From a virus: a stretch of 34,501 nt of DNA. A program made the position numbers and the translations under genes. The first letter of the stretch is position 1. Each line of letters starts with the position of its first letter. Below the pieces are notes generated by a model. The model made no database searches and was not told the DNA's origin. It worked only from the letters and a program-made list of their open reading frames with translations. The stretch lies in the IMG/VR virus record IMGVR_UViG_3300042924_000569, positions 1 through 34,501 of that record, one strand, 5' to 3'. Shown here one piece after another: positions 1 through 5,649 of this stretch.

Positions 1-127
1 TAATGTTTTAATACTTTTTGTCCGAATGGATTCCACTCGCAATGGAATTTGTTTTCCCAGCCCATCCATTCTGCTGCTAAATCAAATCCACCAATTCCAC
101 TAAATAGTGATCCATGTTTCATAGGTT
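1..127. repeat. Terminal direct repeat, left copy (circularity signature)
   Basis: Bases 1-127 are identical to 34375-34501. The copy covers the first codons (start at 122, minus strand) and a few upstream bases of the methyltransferase gene whose intact copy ends the window at 34496. The simplest reading is an assembly overlap of a circular or circularly permuted genome, since 127 is a common k-mer size. A physical short terminal repeat is the alternative. Confidence 0.95.
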
Positions 128-144
128 ATTTCATTAGGATGTTT

Positions 145-175
145 CAAATATGTTTCCTCTTTTTGATAGTACAAA
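145..175 (-). promoter_or_regulatory. Candidate promoter for the methyltransferase unit
   Basis: On the minus strand TTTG (175-172) is followed after 19 nt by CATATTTG (152-145). This differs by one base from the Bacteroidota -7 box TANNTTTG and has the usual spacing. The methyltransferase start codon lies at 122, which leaves a short leader. The -33 box falls inside the palindromic operator-like site at 165-188. One -7 mismatch makes this less certain than the promoter at 26117-26147. Confidence 0.5.
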
Positions 176-188
176 ATATTTTACTAAC
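165..188. promoter_or_regulatory. Operator-like palindrome, copy 1, with possible plus-strand promoter
   Basis: GATAGTA, ten bases, TACTAAC: a member of the four-copy palindrome family also seen at 4053-4076, 4966-4989 and 26121-26144. Here the flanks fit a promoter pointing the other way: on the plus strand TTTG (162-165), 19 nt, TAACTTTT (185-192), one mismatch from consensus. A transcript from it would be antisense to the replication genes at 184-1486. The left edge overlaps the stop codon region of the gene ending at 184. Confidence 0.55.
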
Positions 189-801
189 TTTTTTCCACAT
201 TTTTTTGCATGTAGGTTTTCATGGCATCTCTCATTGAATCTTTGTCTACATCAGTACTCATCCTGTTGCTGTCACCAAATGCCTTGTACTGTGAATTCTG
301 CTCATCTTTAAACCTCATGTATTCCTGGTGTCTTTCATTCCTGTACTGTTCTAGCATCTCAAAGAATGTGGGCATATCCATACGATCATACACTTTGCCA
401 TACTTGAATTTTACCATACCATCCAAAAACAGCATGATGTCCTCAAATGCTAGCTGATCCTCATTTGCACTGTCAATCAGTTGCAGGGATAGTTCTAGCA
501 CCTGGTCAGCATTCATACCCACCCTTAAATTGAAATTGGCTAGTGTTTTTTGGATTGCTTTTGCCAGGATAGCTGATACCTTGTCAATACCATAGGTTTG
601 TACTAAGCCAGGCAGTCTGTCCTTTACTGGGATATTCTCAATCACTTTCATAGGCAGTGGTGATCCTTTCTCTTTCCATCTGCACATTTCATTGTAAACC
701 TGACCTGTACTACCTACCGCCAAAGCGTTTAGCAAATGCCTCGTGTAATTGTTGGTCTGTGATATGGCTAGCTCTTGTTTGTTGTGTTTTTGTAGTTCCA
801 T
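184..801 (-). CDS. Hypothetical protein downstream of the replication initiator (possible replication partner)
   Basis: A 205 aa soluble, helix-rich protein without a signal peptide. It overlaps the end of the replication initiator gene by 92 bp in another frame, so the two are probably translated together. No Walker motif is visible, so it is not an ordinary DnaC-type helicase loader, although its position is where such a loader is often found. The central part (FEDIMLFLDGMVKFKYGKVYDRMDM begins near residue 118; shown only as its key run FKYGKVYDRMDMPTFFEML) resembles a small conserved family of Bacteroidota phages and prophages whose function I do not know. The C-terminal 50 residues are charged and probably coiled. 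ATG at 801 is the only good start. Confidence 0.8.
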   Translation of the reverse strand: MELQKHNKQELAISQTNNYTRHLLNALAVGSTGQVYNEMCRWKEKGSPLPMKVIENIPVKDRLPGLVQTYGIDKVSAILAKAIQKTLANFNLRVGMNADQVLELSLQLIDSANEDQLAFEDIMLFLDGMVKFKYGKVYDRMDMPTFFEMLEQYRNERHQEYMRFKDEQNSQYKAFGDSNRMSTDVDKDSMRDAMKTYMQKNVEKS

Positions 802-1486
802 TGTTTTCAGTTTTTAGTTCAAAAAATCCTTTCCATCCTTTTGCCATTGATTGCTGTATGATCAGGCAGGCATTTTGCTCAATACCATTTGCCAGCTTGA
901 CCAGTTCATTCAAACTGGCTTGCTCAGATCCTGATGACTTGAATTTGAATTTGTGTTCTTTGGCTTTGTAGTCTTTCCATATTTCCCAGTAACTCATGAA
1001 CTGGGCAGATGTGAATGGGTAGGTGATTTCAATTTTTGGCTTTTTCACCTTATCCTTATCCTTATCCATTTCCTTATCCATTACCATATCCTTATCCTTA
1101 TCCATATCCATAGCCCCATTTAAGGGGCTTGCAAGGGGCTTGGACTGGTCAATTTGATTTTTGTATTTTTCCAAAATTTTTATGATTCCTACATGTGCCT
1201 TATTATTTGCACTCAGTCCTGATGGATATTGAAATTCAACAAATGATGGTATATACCATTTTGATCCCCCATCAATAGGAATAACTTTGTCACTAAAAAA
1301 TTCTAGTGCTTTTTGCTCGTTTAATTTTTCGCCTACTCTGATCTGTGCTACATCCATGTCCACCTGCCAAATTCCAGCATAATCACAGTCATCACAGATG
1401 TAAAGCCAAAGCAGCTTGTATGGGGCTTGTAAGCCCCTTATAAAAGGCTTTTTCCATTTTTCAGTATCAGTGAATCTTTTTGCCAT
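710..1486 (-). CDS. Replication initiator-like protein (phage replisome organizer type)
   Basis: A 258 aa protein with two folded parts joined by a charged linker. Residues 1-100 (start MAKRFTDTEKWKKPF, with LLWLYICDDCDYAGIW) look like the winged-helix N-terminal domain of phage replisome organizer proteins. Residues about 128-150 are a low-complexity Met-Asp-Lys linker encoded by a hexamer DNA repeat. The C-terminal part resembles the helical domains of DnaD-like proteins. It probably recognises the origin and recruits the helicase. I chose ATG at 1486 rather than an upstream in-frame codon because translation from 1522 would read through a hairpin followed by a U-tract. The gene lies downstream of the SSB-like and recombination genes, which supports a replication role. 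The family call is from general pattern only. Confidence 0.75.
   Translation of the reverse strand: MAKRFTDTEKWKKPFIRGLQAPYKLLWLYICDDCDYAGIWQVDMDVAQIRVGEKLNEQKALEFFSDKVIPIDGGSKWYIPSFVEFQYPSGLSANNKAHVGIIKILEKYKNQIDQSKPLASPLNGAMDMDKDKDMVMDKEMDKDKDKVKKPKIEITYPFTSAQFMSYWEIWKDYKAKEHKFKFKSSGSEQASLNELVKLANGIEQNACLIIQQSMAKGWKGFFELKTENNGTTKTQQTRASHITDQQLHEAFAKRFGGR
1050..1115. repeat. Hexamer tandem array inside the replication initiator gene (candidate origin iterons)
   Basis: Eleven consecutive 6-bp units: TTATCC occurs exactly at 1050, 1056, 1062, 1074, 1092 and 1098, and variants (ATTTCC, ATTACC, ATATCC twice, ATAGCC) fill the other slots without phase breaks. It encodes the Met-Asp-Lys linker. 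TTATCC is also the core of a DnaA box, but none of the units continues to TTATCCACA. Placement between the two protein domains recalls the origin inside lambda gene O; the function is inferred. Confidence 0.85.
1112..1141. repeat. AGCCCC/GGGGCT inverted repeat plus AAGGGGCTT direct repeat
   Basis: AGCCCC (1112-1117), ATTTAA, GGGGCT (1124-1129) form an inverted repeat. AAGGGGCTT at 1122-1130 is repeated at 1133-1141, 11 bp apart, about one helical turn. The elements directly adjoin the hexamer array. They stand out as GC-rich islands in AT-rich DNA and may be protein-binding sites of an origin. Confidence 0.75.
1422..1437. repeat. GGGGCTT-GT-AAGCCCC inverted repeat
   Basis: A 7-bp perfect inverted repeat with a 2-bp centre near the 5' end of the replication initiator coding sequence. 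It contains the same GGGGCTT element as the repeats at 1112-1141. It may be a binding site, or may simply be coding coincidence. Confidence 0.6.
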
Positions 1487-1500
1487 AATAAAATAAAAAA

Positions 1501-1579
1501 GCCCCAGTGCTGTGGATCGCAAAGGGGCAGGTTTTTAATCACCTAATAAACTCATTTAGATCATCCACTATCTAAATGA
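1501..1579 (-). ncRNA. Replication-gene leader RNA with two hairpins and complementary loops
   Basis: On the minus-strand transcript, bases 1579-1552 form a perfect 10-bp stem with an 8-nt loop AGUGGAUG. Bases 1528-1501 form GCCCC/GGGGC, a UU/CU internal loop, UGC/GCA and an 8-nt loop GAUCCACA. The loop centres GUGGAU and AUCCAC are fully complementary, so the hairpins could form a 6-bp kissing complex. Hairpin 2 is followed by U6 and then AUUUUAUU before the initiator start codon at 1486, so it also has the shape of an intrinsic terminator or attenuator. Predicted by eye only. Confidence 0.6.
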
Positions 1580-1588
1580 ATTGTTTTT

Positions 1589-1619
1589 CAAATATGAATC
1601 AATATTCTGAAACTAAAAA
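1589..1619 (-). promoter_or_regulatory. Candidate promoter of the replication initiator gene
   Basis: The -7 box CATATTTG (1596-1589) matches TANNTTTG at all but the first base and is identical to the box proposed before the methyltransferase. Nineteen nt upstream is TTTT instead of TTTG. If used, transcription would start near 1582, so hairpin 1 (1579-1552) would sit at the very 5' end of the RNA. The weak -33 box keeps confidence low. Confidence 0.35.
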
Positions 1620-1626
1620 ATATTTT

Positions 1627-1893
1627 TTAATCAATATGGCTAGCTTTCCAAAAATTGACAGTCCTACCAGTTTCAAAGTCTTTCCCCCTAAATGCTGTTT
1701 CTATTAGCCCTGCATCCATTAGTTCACCTCGCCTGGGTGTAACCCTATTTATAGGCCAGGATAGATGCTCTGAGATCTGATGATCATTGCAGATACCTAG
1801 ATGCTGGATGGCATACAAAACTCTTTTTTGCTTTTCATTTATGTTAGTCATTGCCTCAAAATAGGCAGGTAAACTTGTTTTAAAATCGTACAT
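1627..1893 (-). CDS. Winged helix-turn-helix protein
   Basis: An 88 aa protein with a MarR-like winged-helix pattern. Residues about 18-60 read as recognition and wing segments (EKQKRVLYAIQHLG, then a helix with DHQISEHLSW, then RRGELMDAGLIE). Such small proteins are common in phage replication regions and act as local transcription or replication regulators, or help replication-complex assembly. It starts one base after the stop codon of the preceding gene (TAA then ATG), so it is translationally coupled. A 140-bp leader with two hairpins follows it. Its DNA target is unknown; the operator palindromes are one possibility. Confidence 0.75.
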   Translation of the reverse strand: MYDFKTSLPAYFEAMTNINEKQKRVLYAIQHLGICNDHQISEHLSWPINRVTPRRGELMDAGLIETAFRGKDFETGRTVNFWKASHID

Positions 1894-2082
1894 TTAGATG
1901 TCTAGTTTAATGGTGATGTAATATGAATCATCAGTACCTACTTTTGATATAGCCATAAATTCATTTAGATGTACAGATCTTTGCCATTTACTATAAAAGG
2001 CCTTTTCTCTGATCATCTTATCATTTTTAAAAAGATAAATTATTCCTCTTATCTGATCACATTTAAGTCCGTATTGTTTCAT
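1894..2082 (-). CDS. Hypothetical protein, 62 aa
   Basis: A short basic protein that I do not recognise. It has no membrane segment and no clear motif, and looks like a small alpha/beta domain (CDQIRGIIYLFKNDKMIREK, then a C-terminal strand YYITIKLDI). It is the first gene after the hairpin at 2096-2120 and is immediately followed by the winged-helix gene. ATG at 2082 has an AT-rich upstream region and no Shine-Dalgarno sequence. Confidence 0.65.
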   Translation of the reverse strand: MKQYGLKCDQIRGIIYLFKNDKMIREKAFYSKWQRSVHLNEFMAISKVGTDDSYYITIKLDI

Positions 2083-2095
2083 TTATAACATATTA

Positions 2096-2120
2096 AAGCC
2101 CAGTGTATTAGACTGGGCTT
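2096..2120 (-). terminator. Intergenic hairpin after the SSB-like gene (weak terminator)
   Basis: AAGCCCAGT and ACTGGGCTT form a perfect 9-bp stem with a 7-nt loop. On the minus strand only UUUAAUAU follows, so it may stop transcription partially or protect the 3' end. The arm and loop start, AAGCCCAGTCTAA, recurs in the terminator at 25871-25897. Confidence 0.6.
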
Positions 2121-2126
2121 ATTAAA

Positions 2127-2420
2127 TTAAAATGGTAGGTCACCATCAATGATTTCGGCATCCTGTACTGATGTATTAGGTGCAGATTTTTTTGTAGGTG
2201 CATCACCAGTTTTTTGCTCAGGCTTATAAGTATCTAATGTGACAGCCACATCTTTGCCGTATTGATTAGGCTCTGCATACACATTGATGTCTACTTTTAC
2301 ATACTTTTTGCCATTGTACTCAAATGCATGCTGCATAGCATCACTGATACAGATAGATGCTTTAAGCCATGATTCATTTTTCTTTTTACCGTTTCCTAAA
2401 CGGATTTTGTCATTTGCCAT
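2127..2420 (-). CDS. Single-stranded DNA-binding-like protein with SSB-type C-terminal tip
   Basis: A 97 aa protein. Residues 1-68 form a compact beta-rich domain that could be a reduced OB fold (SWLKASICISDAM, then KKYVKVDINVYAE, then DVAVTLDTYKP). Residues 69-90 are a flexible linker. The last residues GDLPF match the acidic-hydrophobic tip (DDIPF type) by which SSB proteins recruit repair and replication partners. It lies two genes downstream of the ERF annealing protein, a typical place for an SSB. The domain itself is not a standard SSB that I recognise, so the call rests mainly on the tip and context. Confidence 0.65.
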   Translation of the reverse strand: MANDKIRLGNGKKKNESWLKASICISDAMQHAFEYNGKKYVKVDINVYAEPNQYGKDVAVTLDTYKPEQKTGDAPTKKSAPNTSVQDAEIIDGDLPF

Positions 2421-2432
2421 GTTATTGGGTTT

Positions 2433-2873
2433 TTATTTTGGAATTTGAATTTTGAATGTCACTGTACTAGATTTGACAGGTAGATCACCTTTATTATAGG
2501 TTTTCTCATGATCCTCAATAGCTTTCTTTTTTTCGGTCAGTTCAGCTATCTGCTGATCTAATTCTGACCATCCAGGTAGATGGCTGTAGTCATACTTTAT
2601 GCTGGTCATCTCTGATACTGAAACACCATTGATCTCAGCCTTTTGCTTTGGATGCTTGTACAATTCATCTAGTACATCAGTGCTGATTTTCTCTTTTACC
2701 ATCTTAACAAAGGTTTCCATTGCATTTAACCTGATCACAGCATCTAGTGCATTCACATTGCCATCTCTGACCTGTTCTGCCACTGTCTCAGCCATTAGAT
2801 CAAGGCCAAATTTAGTGGGGGCAATTTCCCCCACCTTTATTTCATCCAATTTAGTTAGCTTTTCTGATTGCAT
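2433..2873 (-). CDS. Hypothetical protein between ERF and SSB-like genes
   Basis: A 146 aa, mostly helical protein. Residues about 99-120 (LDQQIAELTEKKKAIEDHE) form a short coiled coil, followed by a beta-like tail rich in Thr, Val and Lys. It overlaps the end of the ERF gene by 23 bp and is followed 12 bp later by the SSB-like gene, so it belongs to the same recombination operon. Similar proteins accompany ERF or RecT genes in Bacteroidota phages; a role as an exonuclease partner or recombination accessory is only a guess. No catalytic motif is visible. Confidence 0.7.
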   Translation of the reverse strand: MQSEKLTKLDEIKVGEIAPTKFGLDLMAETVAEQVRDGNVNALDAVIRLNAMETFVKMVKEKISTDVLDELYKHPKQKAEINGVSVSEMTSIKYDYSHLPGWSELDQQIAELTEKKKAIEDHEKTYNKGDLPVKSSTVTFKIQIPK

Positions 2874-3501
2874 CTTTTTTAGTTGTAAAGTGTGACTTAA
2901 TATTGTTTTCCTCTACTATCTTACTATTCATGTGATACAGACTATTTAACTGTCCAATTGTTTCGCATGTATCTAATACCATCAAAACATCATCAGCATT
3001 GGTGTAGGCTTTCCTAGTTAAGATGTCAATCTCAGATAACTCAGCTGGCTTTTGCATAGCTTTTGGCTTAGGTGCTACCTCATGGGTGTCATATTCTGTG
3101 TCCAGCTTTTCCTCTGTAGGAATCAGAAACATCTGCATCAGGGCATATTTTAAAGCAGTAGACATGGCCTTATTTGTAGACTTATCTCCGCTATCCATTG
3201 CCTCACCCTCAAGTACTGATTCGATAAATGATCCATCTGTAGTGAAAAACTTGAATTGACATTTAGCTATGGTGTAAATAAGTACACCGCCTTTTGCTGT
3301 CTGTCTTTCCTCTCTTTTACTTTCTAGCACATTGCTAGTGATGAATACTGAATGCTTTTTAAATAATGGCTGTAAAGCATTGTACATGTCATCAATGCCT
3401 CTGAACTTATAGCCCTGCATTGAATTGGTTTTGCTTTTAGCAATAGCCTCAATTTCCTGCATGATAGCATTGACTGCCTGGTAAATGTTTGGAGTAGTCA
3501 T
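2851..3501 (-). CDS. ERF-family single-strand annealing recombinase
   Basis: A 216 aa protein. Residues about 5-130 carry the ERF pattern: an N-terminal helix ending in QGYKFRGIDDMYNALQPLF, a beta-strand region with the residue run LIYTIAKCQFKF, and the conserved GEAMDSGDKSTNKAMSTALKY block (key residues G, D, S, K, T, A, K). ERF proteins coat single-stranded DNA and anneal complementary strands during phage recombination and circularisation. The C-terminal 90 residues are variable and lysine rich. I prefer ATG at 3501, five bases after the upstream stop; ATG at 3519 is possible. The SSB-like gene downstream fits this pathway. Confidence 0.88.
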   Translation of the reverse strand: MTTPNIYQAVNAIMQEIEAIAKSKTNSMQGYKFRGIDDMYNALQPLFKKHSVFITSNVLESKREERQTAKGGVLIYTIAKCQFKFFTTDGSFIESVLEGEAMDSGDKSTNKAMSTALKYALMQMFLIPTEEKLDTEYDTHEVAPKPKAMQKPAELSEIDILTRKAYTNADDVLMVLDTCETIGQLNSLYHMNSKIVEENNIKSHFTTKKDAIRKAN

Positions 3502-3505
3502 GGTC

Positions 3506-3706
3506 TTAATTGTTTTCATTGTTTTCAAAATTATTAGGTAATATAGTAGATCTTACATATCCAGCTTTCTTAAATCCTTTCAGCATTGATTGTACATTCA
3601 TTACTGCTATGGGGCTGTAGATCATAGCATCTACTAACTCACCCAGTAATTGATGTCTTTCCTGTGGCACTAATTCGCACCAGGTAGGCAGTTTATCCTC
3701 TTTCAT
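3506..3706 (-). CDS. Hypothetical protein, 66 aa
   Basis: A small protein that begins inside the end of the preceding gene (14-bp overlap) and ends just before the ERF start. The core is helical (LPTWCELVPQERHQLLGELVD, MIYSPIAVMNVQSMLKGF) and may be a small helical DNA- or protein-binding domain, but I do not recognise the family. The C-terminus is Asn-rich. Confidence 0.65.
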   Translation of the reverse strand: MKEDKLPTWCELVPQERHQLLGELVDAMIYSPIAVMNVQSMLKGFKKAGYVRSTILPNNFENNENN

Positions 3707-4028
3707 ATTCTGATGTTATTTCGTTAATTGAATCAATGATGCCCTTAAATGGATTGACAAAGTGGATCACAATAAATTCGTAGATGTCTTTATTGATTTG
3801 CTTTGCAGACATTTCCCAATATTGGCTGATATTGTATCTGCCTGTTTCCTGGCAGTGATCACCATTGTGATCTGACCAGTCATGTACCCAGTCAAGCCTG
3901 TCAGTACGGTCAAGCCATTTTTCAAATCTGTTTAGTGGAATGTGGCATCTGTTACAATCAAGATCCACAGTCAAAATGTTCGTGTCTTGATCTCTGTTAA
4001 AGTCAAGTACTGTAAATAATTGTTTCAT
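3693..4028 (-). CDS. Hypothetical protein, first gene of the recombination operon
   Basis: A 111 aa acidic protein with many aromatic and histidine residues (RFEKWLDRTDRLDWVHDW, SDHNGDHCQETGRY). A metal site formed by the His/Cys/Asp cluster at residues about 50-60 is conceivable but unproven. I chose ATG at 4028 over the longer GTG start at 4049 because the latter lies within the -7 region of the promoter at 4049-4079. It is the first gene of the operon that runs through ERF to the SSB-like gene. Confidence 0.7.
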   Translation of the reverse strand: MKQLFTVLDFNRDQDTNILTVDLDCNRCHIPLNRFEKWLDRTDRLDWVHDWSDHNGDHCQETGRYNISQYWEMSAKQINKDIYEFIVIHFVNPFKGIIDSINEITSEYERG

Positions 4029-4048
4029 AGTAGTGTGTTTTTGTAGCA

Positions 4049-4079
4049 CTAAGATAGTAAAACATTTTGTACTACCAAA
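4049..4079 (-). promoter_or_regulatory. Promoter with embedded operator, copy 2 (recombination operon)
   Basis: On the minus strand TTTG (4079-4076), 19 nt, TATCTTAG (4056-4049), one mismatch from TANNTTTG. The palindrome GATAGTA-N10-TACTACC occupies 4053-4076, so a bound regulator would cover both boxes. The predicted start of transcription is about 15 nt before the ATG at 4028. Confidence 0.75.
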
Positions 4080-4097
4080 GTTTTTTTATACTTTTTT

Positions 4098-4298
4098 TTA
4101 GAATTCTACACTAGACAATTCCTTGCCTAGTTTTGCTGCACACTTTTTCATGTGCTTTTTTTCCTCAATAGTGAAATCAATAGGCTTTTTATTGCCATCA
4201 AATCCCCTCAATTTGTGGTAGTAGTTAGTGATTCCTGTGCAATATTTAGTAAAAAATTGCTTTGCTGGTACGATCTTAAAAAATTCCTCTTTTGTCAT
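4098..4298 (-). CDS. Small DUF5053-like protein, candidate DNA-binding regulator
   Basis: A 66 aa basic protein. The segment with ITNYYHKLRGFDGNKKPIDF followed by TIEEKKHMKKCAAKLGKEL resembles small Bacteroidota proteins (recalled as DUF5053) with a helix-turn-helix-like pattern. It overlaps the previous gene by ATGA and ends 19 bp before the operator promoter at 4049-4079. With its neighbour at 4295-4561 it is a candidate for the factor that recognises the phage palindromes. The family recall was not checked. Confidence 0.7.
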   Translation of the reverse strand: MTKEEFFKIVPAKQFFTKYCTGITNYYHKLRGFDGNKKPIDFTIEEKKHMKKCAAKLGKELSSVEF

Positions 4299-4561
4299 AT
4301 ACTAAACGGTTTGTAAGTTTCTACATCAAATGTATCACTTTTTGAAATTGGTTTTGGTTTTGCTTTGTTTATCCTGGGTGGCAGATAGTCCATTTTCCTA
4401 CAGTACACATCCACATCCATGTATTTAATTTTTAATACTTTTGACATCCTCTCAATGTTTTCGTATTGCCAATTGTCATCAATGTACATTCGTTCTGTCT
4501 TAGATAATGTCTTAAATGCTTTGCCTTTTGGCATCTCTGCCAGTCTTATAAATTCTGCCAT
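4295..4561 (-). CDS. Hypothetical protein with possible helix-turn-helix
   Basis: An 88 aa basic protein. Residues about 18-55 show a helix pattern compatible with a helix-turn-helix (LSKTERMYIDDNW, then IERMSKVLKIKYMDVDVYCRK). The C-terminal 30 residues are Lys/Pro-rich and probably disordered. The start has the context TAACCTATG seen before two other early genes. It is coupled to the next gene by ATGA. A regulatory role is inferred from the fold pattern and from its place between two operator promoters. Confidence 0.65.
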   Translation of the reverse strand: MAEFIRLAEMPKGKAFKTLSKTERMYIDDNWQYENIERMSKVLKIKYMDVDVYCRKMDYLPPRINKAKPKPISKSDTFDVETYKPFSI

Positions 4562-4572
4562 AGGTTATTAGT

Positions 4573-4830
4573 TTATAAAGTAATTTGATAACCCCCTACA
4601 TGTTTATAGCATGGGTGACTTTGTAGTTGTTTCTCCACCTGCTCCCTAGTCCATTCCTTTCTAAAATTCTCAGATGGTTTGCCGTTTTTGATTTCAGCAA
4701 TAATGCAGGTAGCACCCTTATCCTCTACTACTATCCAAAATTCAGGATCGTATGATCTTCGGCTAGTCATGCTCATTCCCCATGCACTAATAAAAAACTG
4801 TCTGTTCTCTAATGTGGTGACTTGTATCAT
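4573..4830 (-). CDS. Hypothetical protein, 85 aa
   Basis: An unrecognised alpha/beta protein containing aromatic residues (QFFISAWGMSM, DPEFWIVVEDKG) and a helix with EWTREQVEKQLQ. No signal or membrane segment. I prefer ATG at 4830, whose upstream context (AACACTATG) is like the other genes of this region; an in-frame ATG at 4863 would add 11 residues and overlap the 31 aa gene before it. It belongs to the short operon started by the promoter at 4962-4992. Confidence 0.65.
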   Translation of the reverse strand: MIQVTTLENRQFFISAWGMSMTSRRSYDPEFWIVVEDKGATCIIAEIKNGKPSENFRKEWTREQVEKQLQSHPCYKHVGGYQITL

Positions 4831-4846
4831 AGTGTTTTTGTTTTGG

Positions 4847-4942
4847 TTATCTAAAATAATCATCTTGTAATAGTGCTAATGCAATAAAGCATACCACAAT
4901 AATAATGACAGATTCCAGGTTTGTTTTGCTTTCTTTTTTCAT
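4847..4942 (-). CDS. 31 aa single-span membrane peptide
   Basis: A short ORF, first after the operator-controlled promoter. The peptide has a charged N-terminus (MKKESKTNLES), one hydrophobic span (VIIIVVCFIALALL) and a short acidic tail (QDDYFR). The spacing from promoter to ATG (23 nt from the operator) equals that of the other operator promoters, which supports real translation. It may act at the host inner membrane, for example in exclusion or host takeover; the function is unknown. Confidence 0.6.
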   Translation of the reverse strand: MKKESKTNLESVIIIVVCFIALALLQDDYFR

Positions 4943-4961
4943 AGTTTATTTGTTTAGGGCA

Positions 4962-4992
4962 TAAAGATAGTAAATAATGTTATACTACCAAA
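4962..4992 (-). promoter_or_regulatory. Promoter with embedded operator, copy 3 (small regulatory operon)
   Basis: On the minus strand TTTG (4992-4989), 19 nt, TATCTTTA (4969-4962), one mismatch from TANNTTTG. The palindrome GATAGTA-N10-TACTACC covers 4966-4989. It lies 20 bp after the terminator at 5012-5042, so it restarts transcription for the genes at 4942-4098. Confidence 0.78.
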
Positions 4993-5011
4993 TATTTGTC
5001 CATTTTTTTAT

Positions 5012-5042
5012 AAAAAAAAAGCCCACTGTAGAAACAGCAGGC
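5012..5042 (-). terminator. Intrinsic terminator after the metallopeptidase gene
   Basis: A 9-bp stem with two G-U pairs and a 4-nt loop (5021-5042), followed on the minus strand by nine U (5020-5012). It closes the operon that ends at 5062 and insulates the operator promoter just downstream. Confidence 0.85.
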
Positions 5043-5061
5043 CGTACCACACTATGAAAAA

Positions 5062-5649
5062 CTATATCTTTTCCTCTCTGAATATTTGTTCTATATGCTT
5101 AGGCAGCACTGTGTAATCATTGTCAAAATGATTAGGCATCACATCCATCAGCCTCTTATTCCGATATGGGCTGTTCTTTTCAGTACACCACTTTTTGCTG
5201 ATTACCATCCAGTTATAAAAATAAATGTAGGTATTAGCCTTTTTTATATATTGCTTTTTATCTATAGGTAGCTTGAATTTTTTTATTAATGACACCGATC
5301 TGATCTCATTGTCCAATTCTAGATCCCTGCAAAGCCCCATGTACTTTTTTAAATTCCGTACCTTTTTACCCTCTAGCATGTCATTAAACTTAATATAAGC
5401 CTCACCATCCATGGCATTTGTCCAGGCAGTACATTTGTCAGCCCATTGTGTAAAGTGAGCAAATTCATGCACTAGAATCTCAAGGGAATCAGGTCTATTC
5501 ATAGCACATGCTAGCACTGGCACAGATTCATCAAAATACCCTGCACACTTATTCCTAGCATCCATTTTCAGGTACTTTGTGTTTCTTAGTTCACACTTCA
5601 CATCAAATGTTTTGCATGTATTTTTTACATGCTGGACAAAATCTATCAT
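5062..5649 (-). CDS. Zinc metallopeptidase-like protein with HEFAH motif
   Basis: A 195 aa protein. Residues 61-65 are HEFAH, an HExxH zinc-binding and catalytic motif on a helix (LEILVHEFAHFTQWAD). The later segment LELDNEIRS near residue 112 contains a possible third acidic ligand, as in gluzincin-type enzymes. There is no signal peptide, so it probably acts in the cytoplasm. Phage and mobile-element ImmA/IrrE-like peptidases with this motif cut repressors, but this protein lacks the rest of that family's usual pattern as far as I can see. It may process a phage or host regulator. It is coupled to the preceding gene by ATGA and followed by a strong terminator. Confidence 0.7.
   Translation of the reverse strand: MIDFVQHVKNTCKTFDVKCELRNTKYLKMDARNKCAGYFDESVPVLACAMNRPDSLEILVHEFAHFTQWADKCTAWTNAMDGEAYIKFNDMLEGKKVRNLKKYMGLCRDLELDNEIRSVSLIKKFKLPIDKKQYIKKANTYIYFYNWMVISKKWCTEKNSPYRNKRLMDVMPNHFDNDYTVLPKHIEQIFREEKI

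Noticed and set aside
1553-1970. CATTTAGAT occurring three times (1553, 1891, 1962)
   Set aside because: Two copies are within or at the edge of coding sequence and the flanks differ; not enough to call an iteron family beyond the hairpin at 1552-1579.
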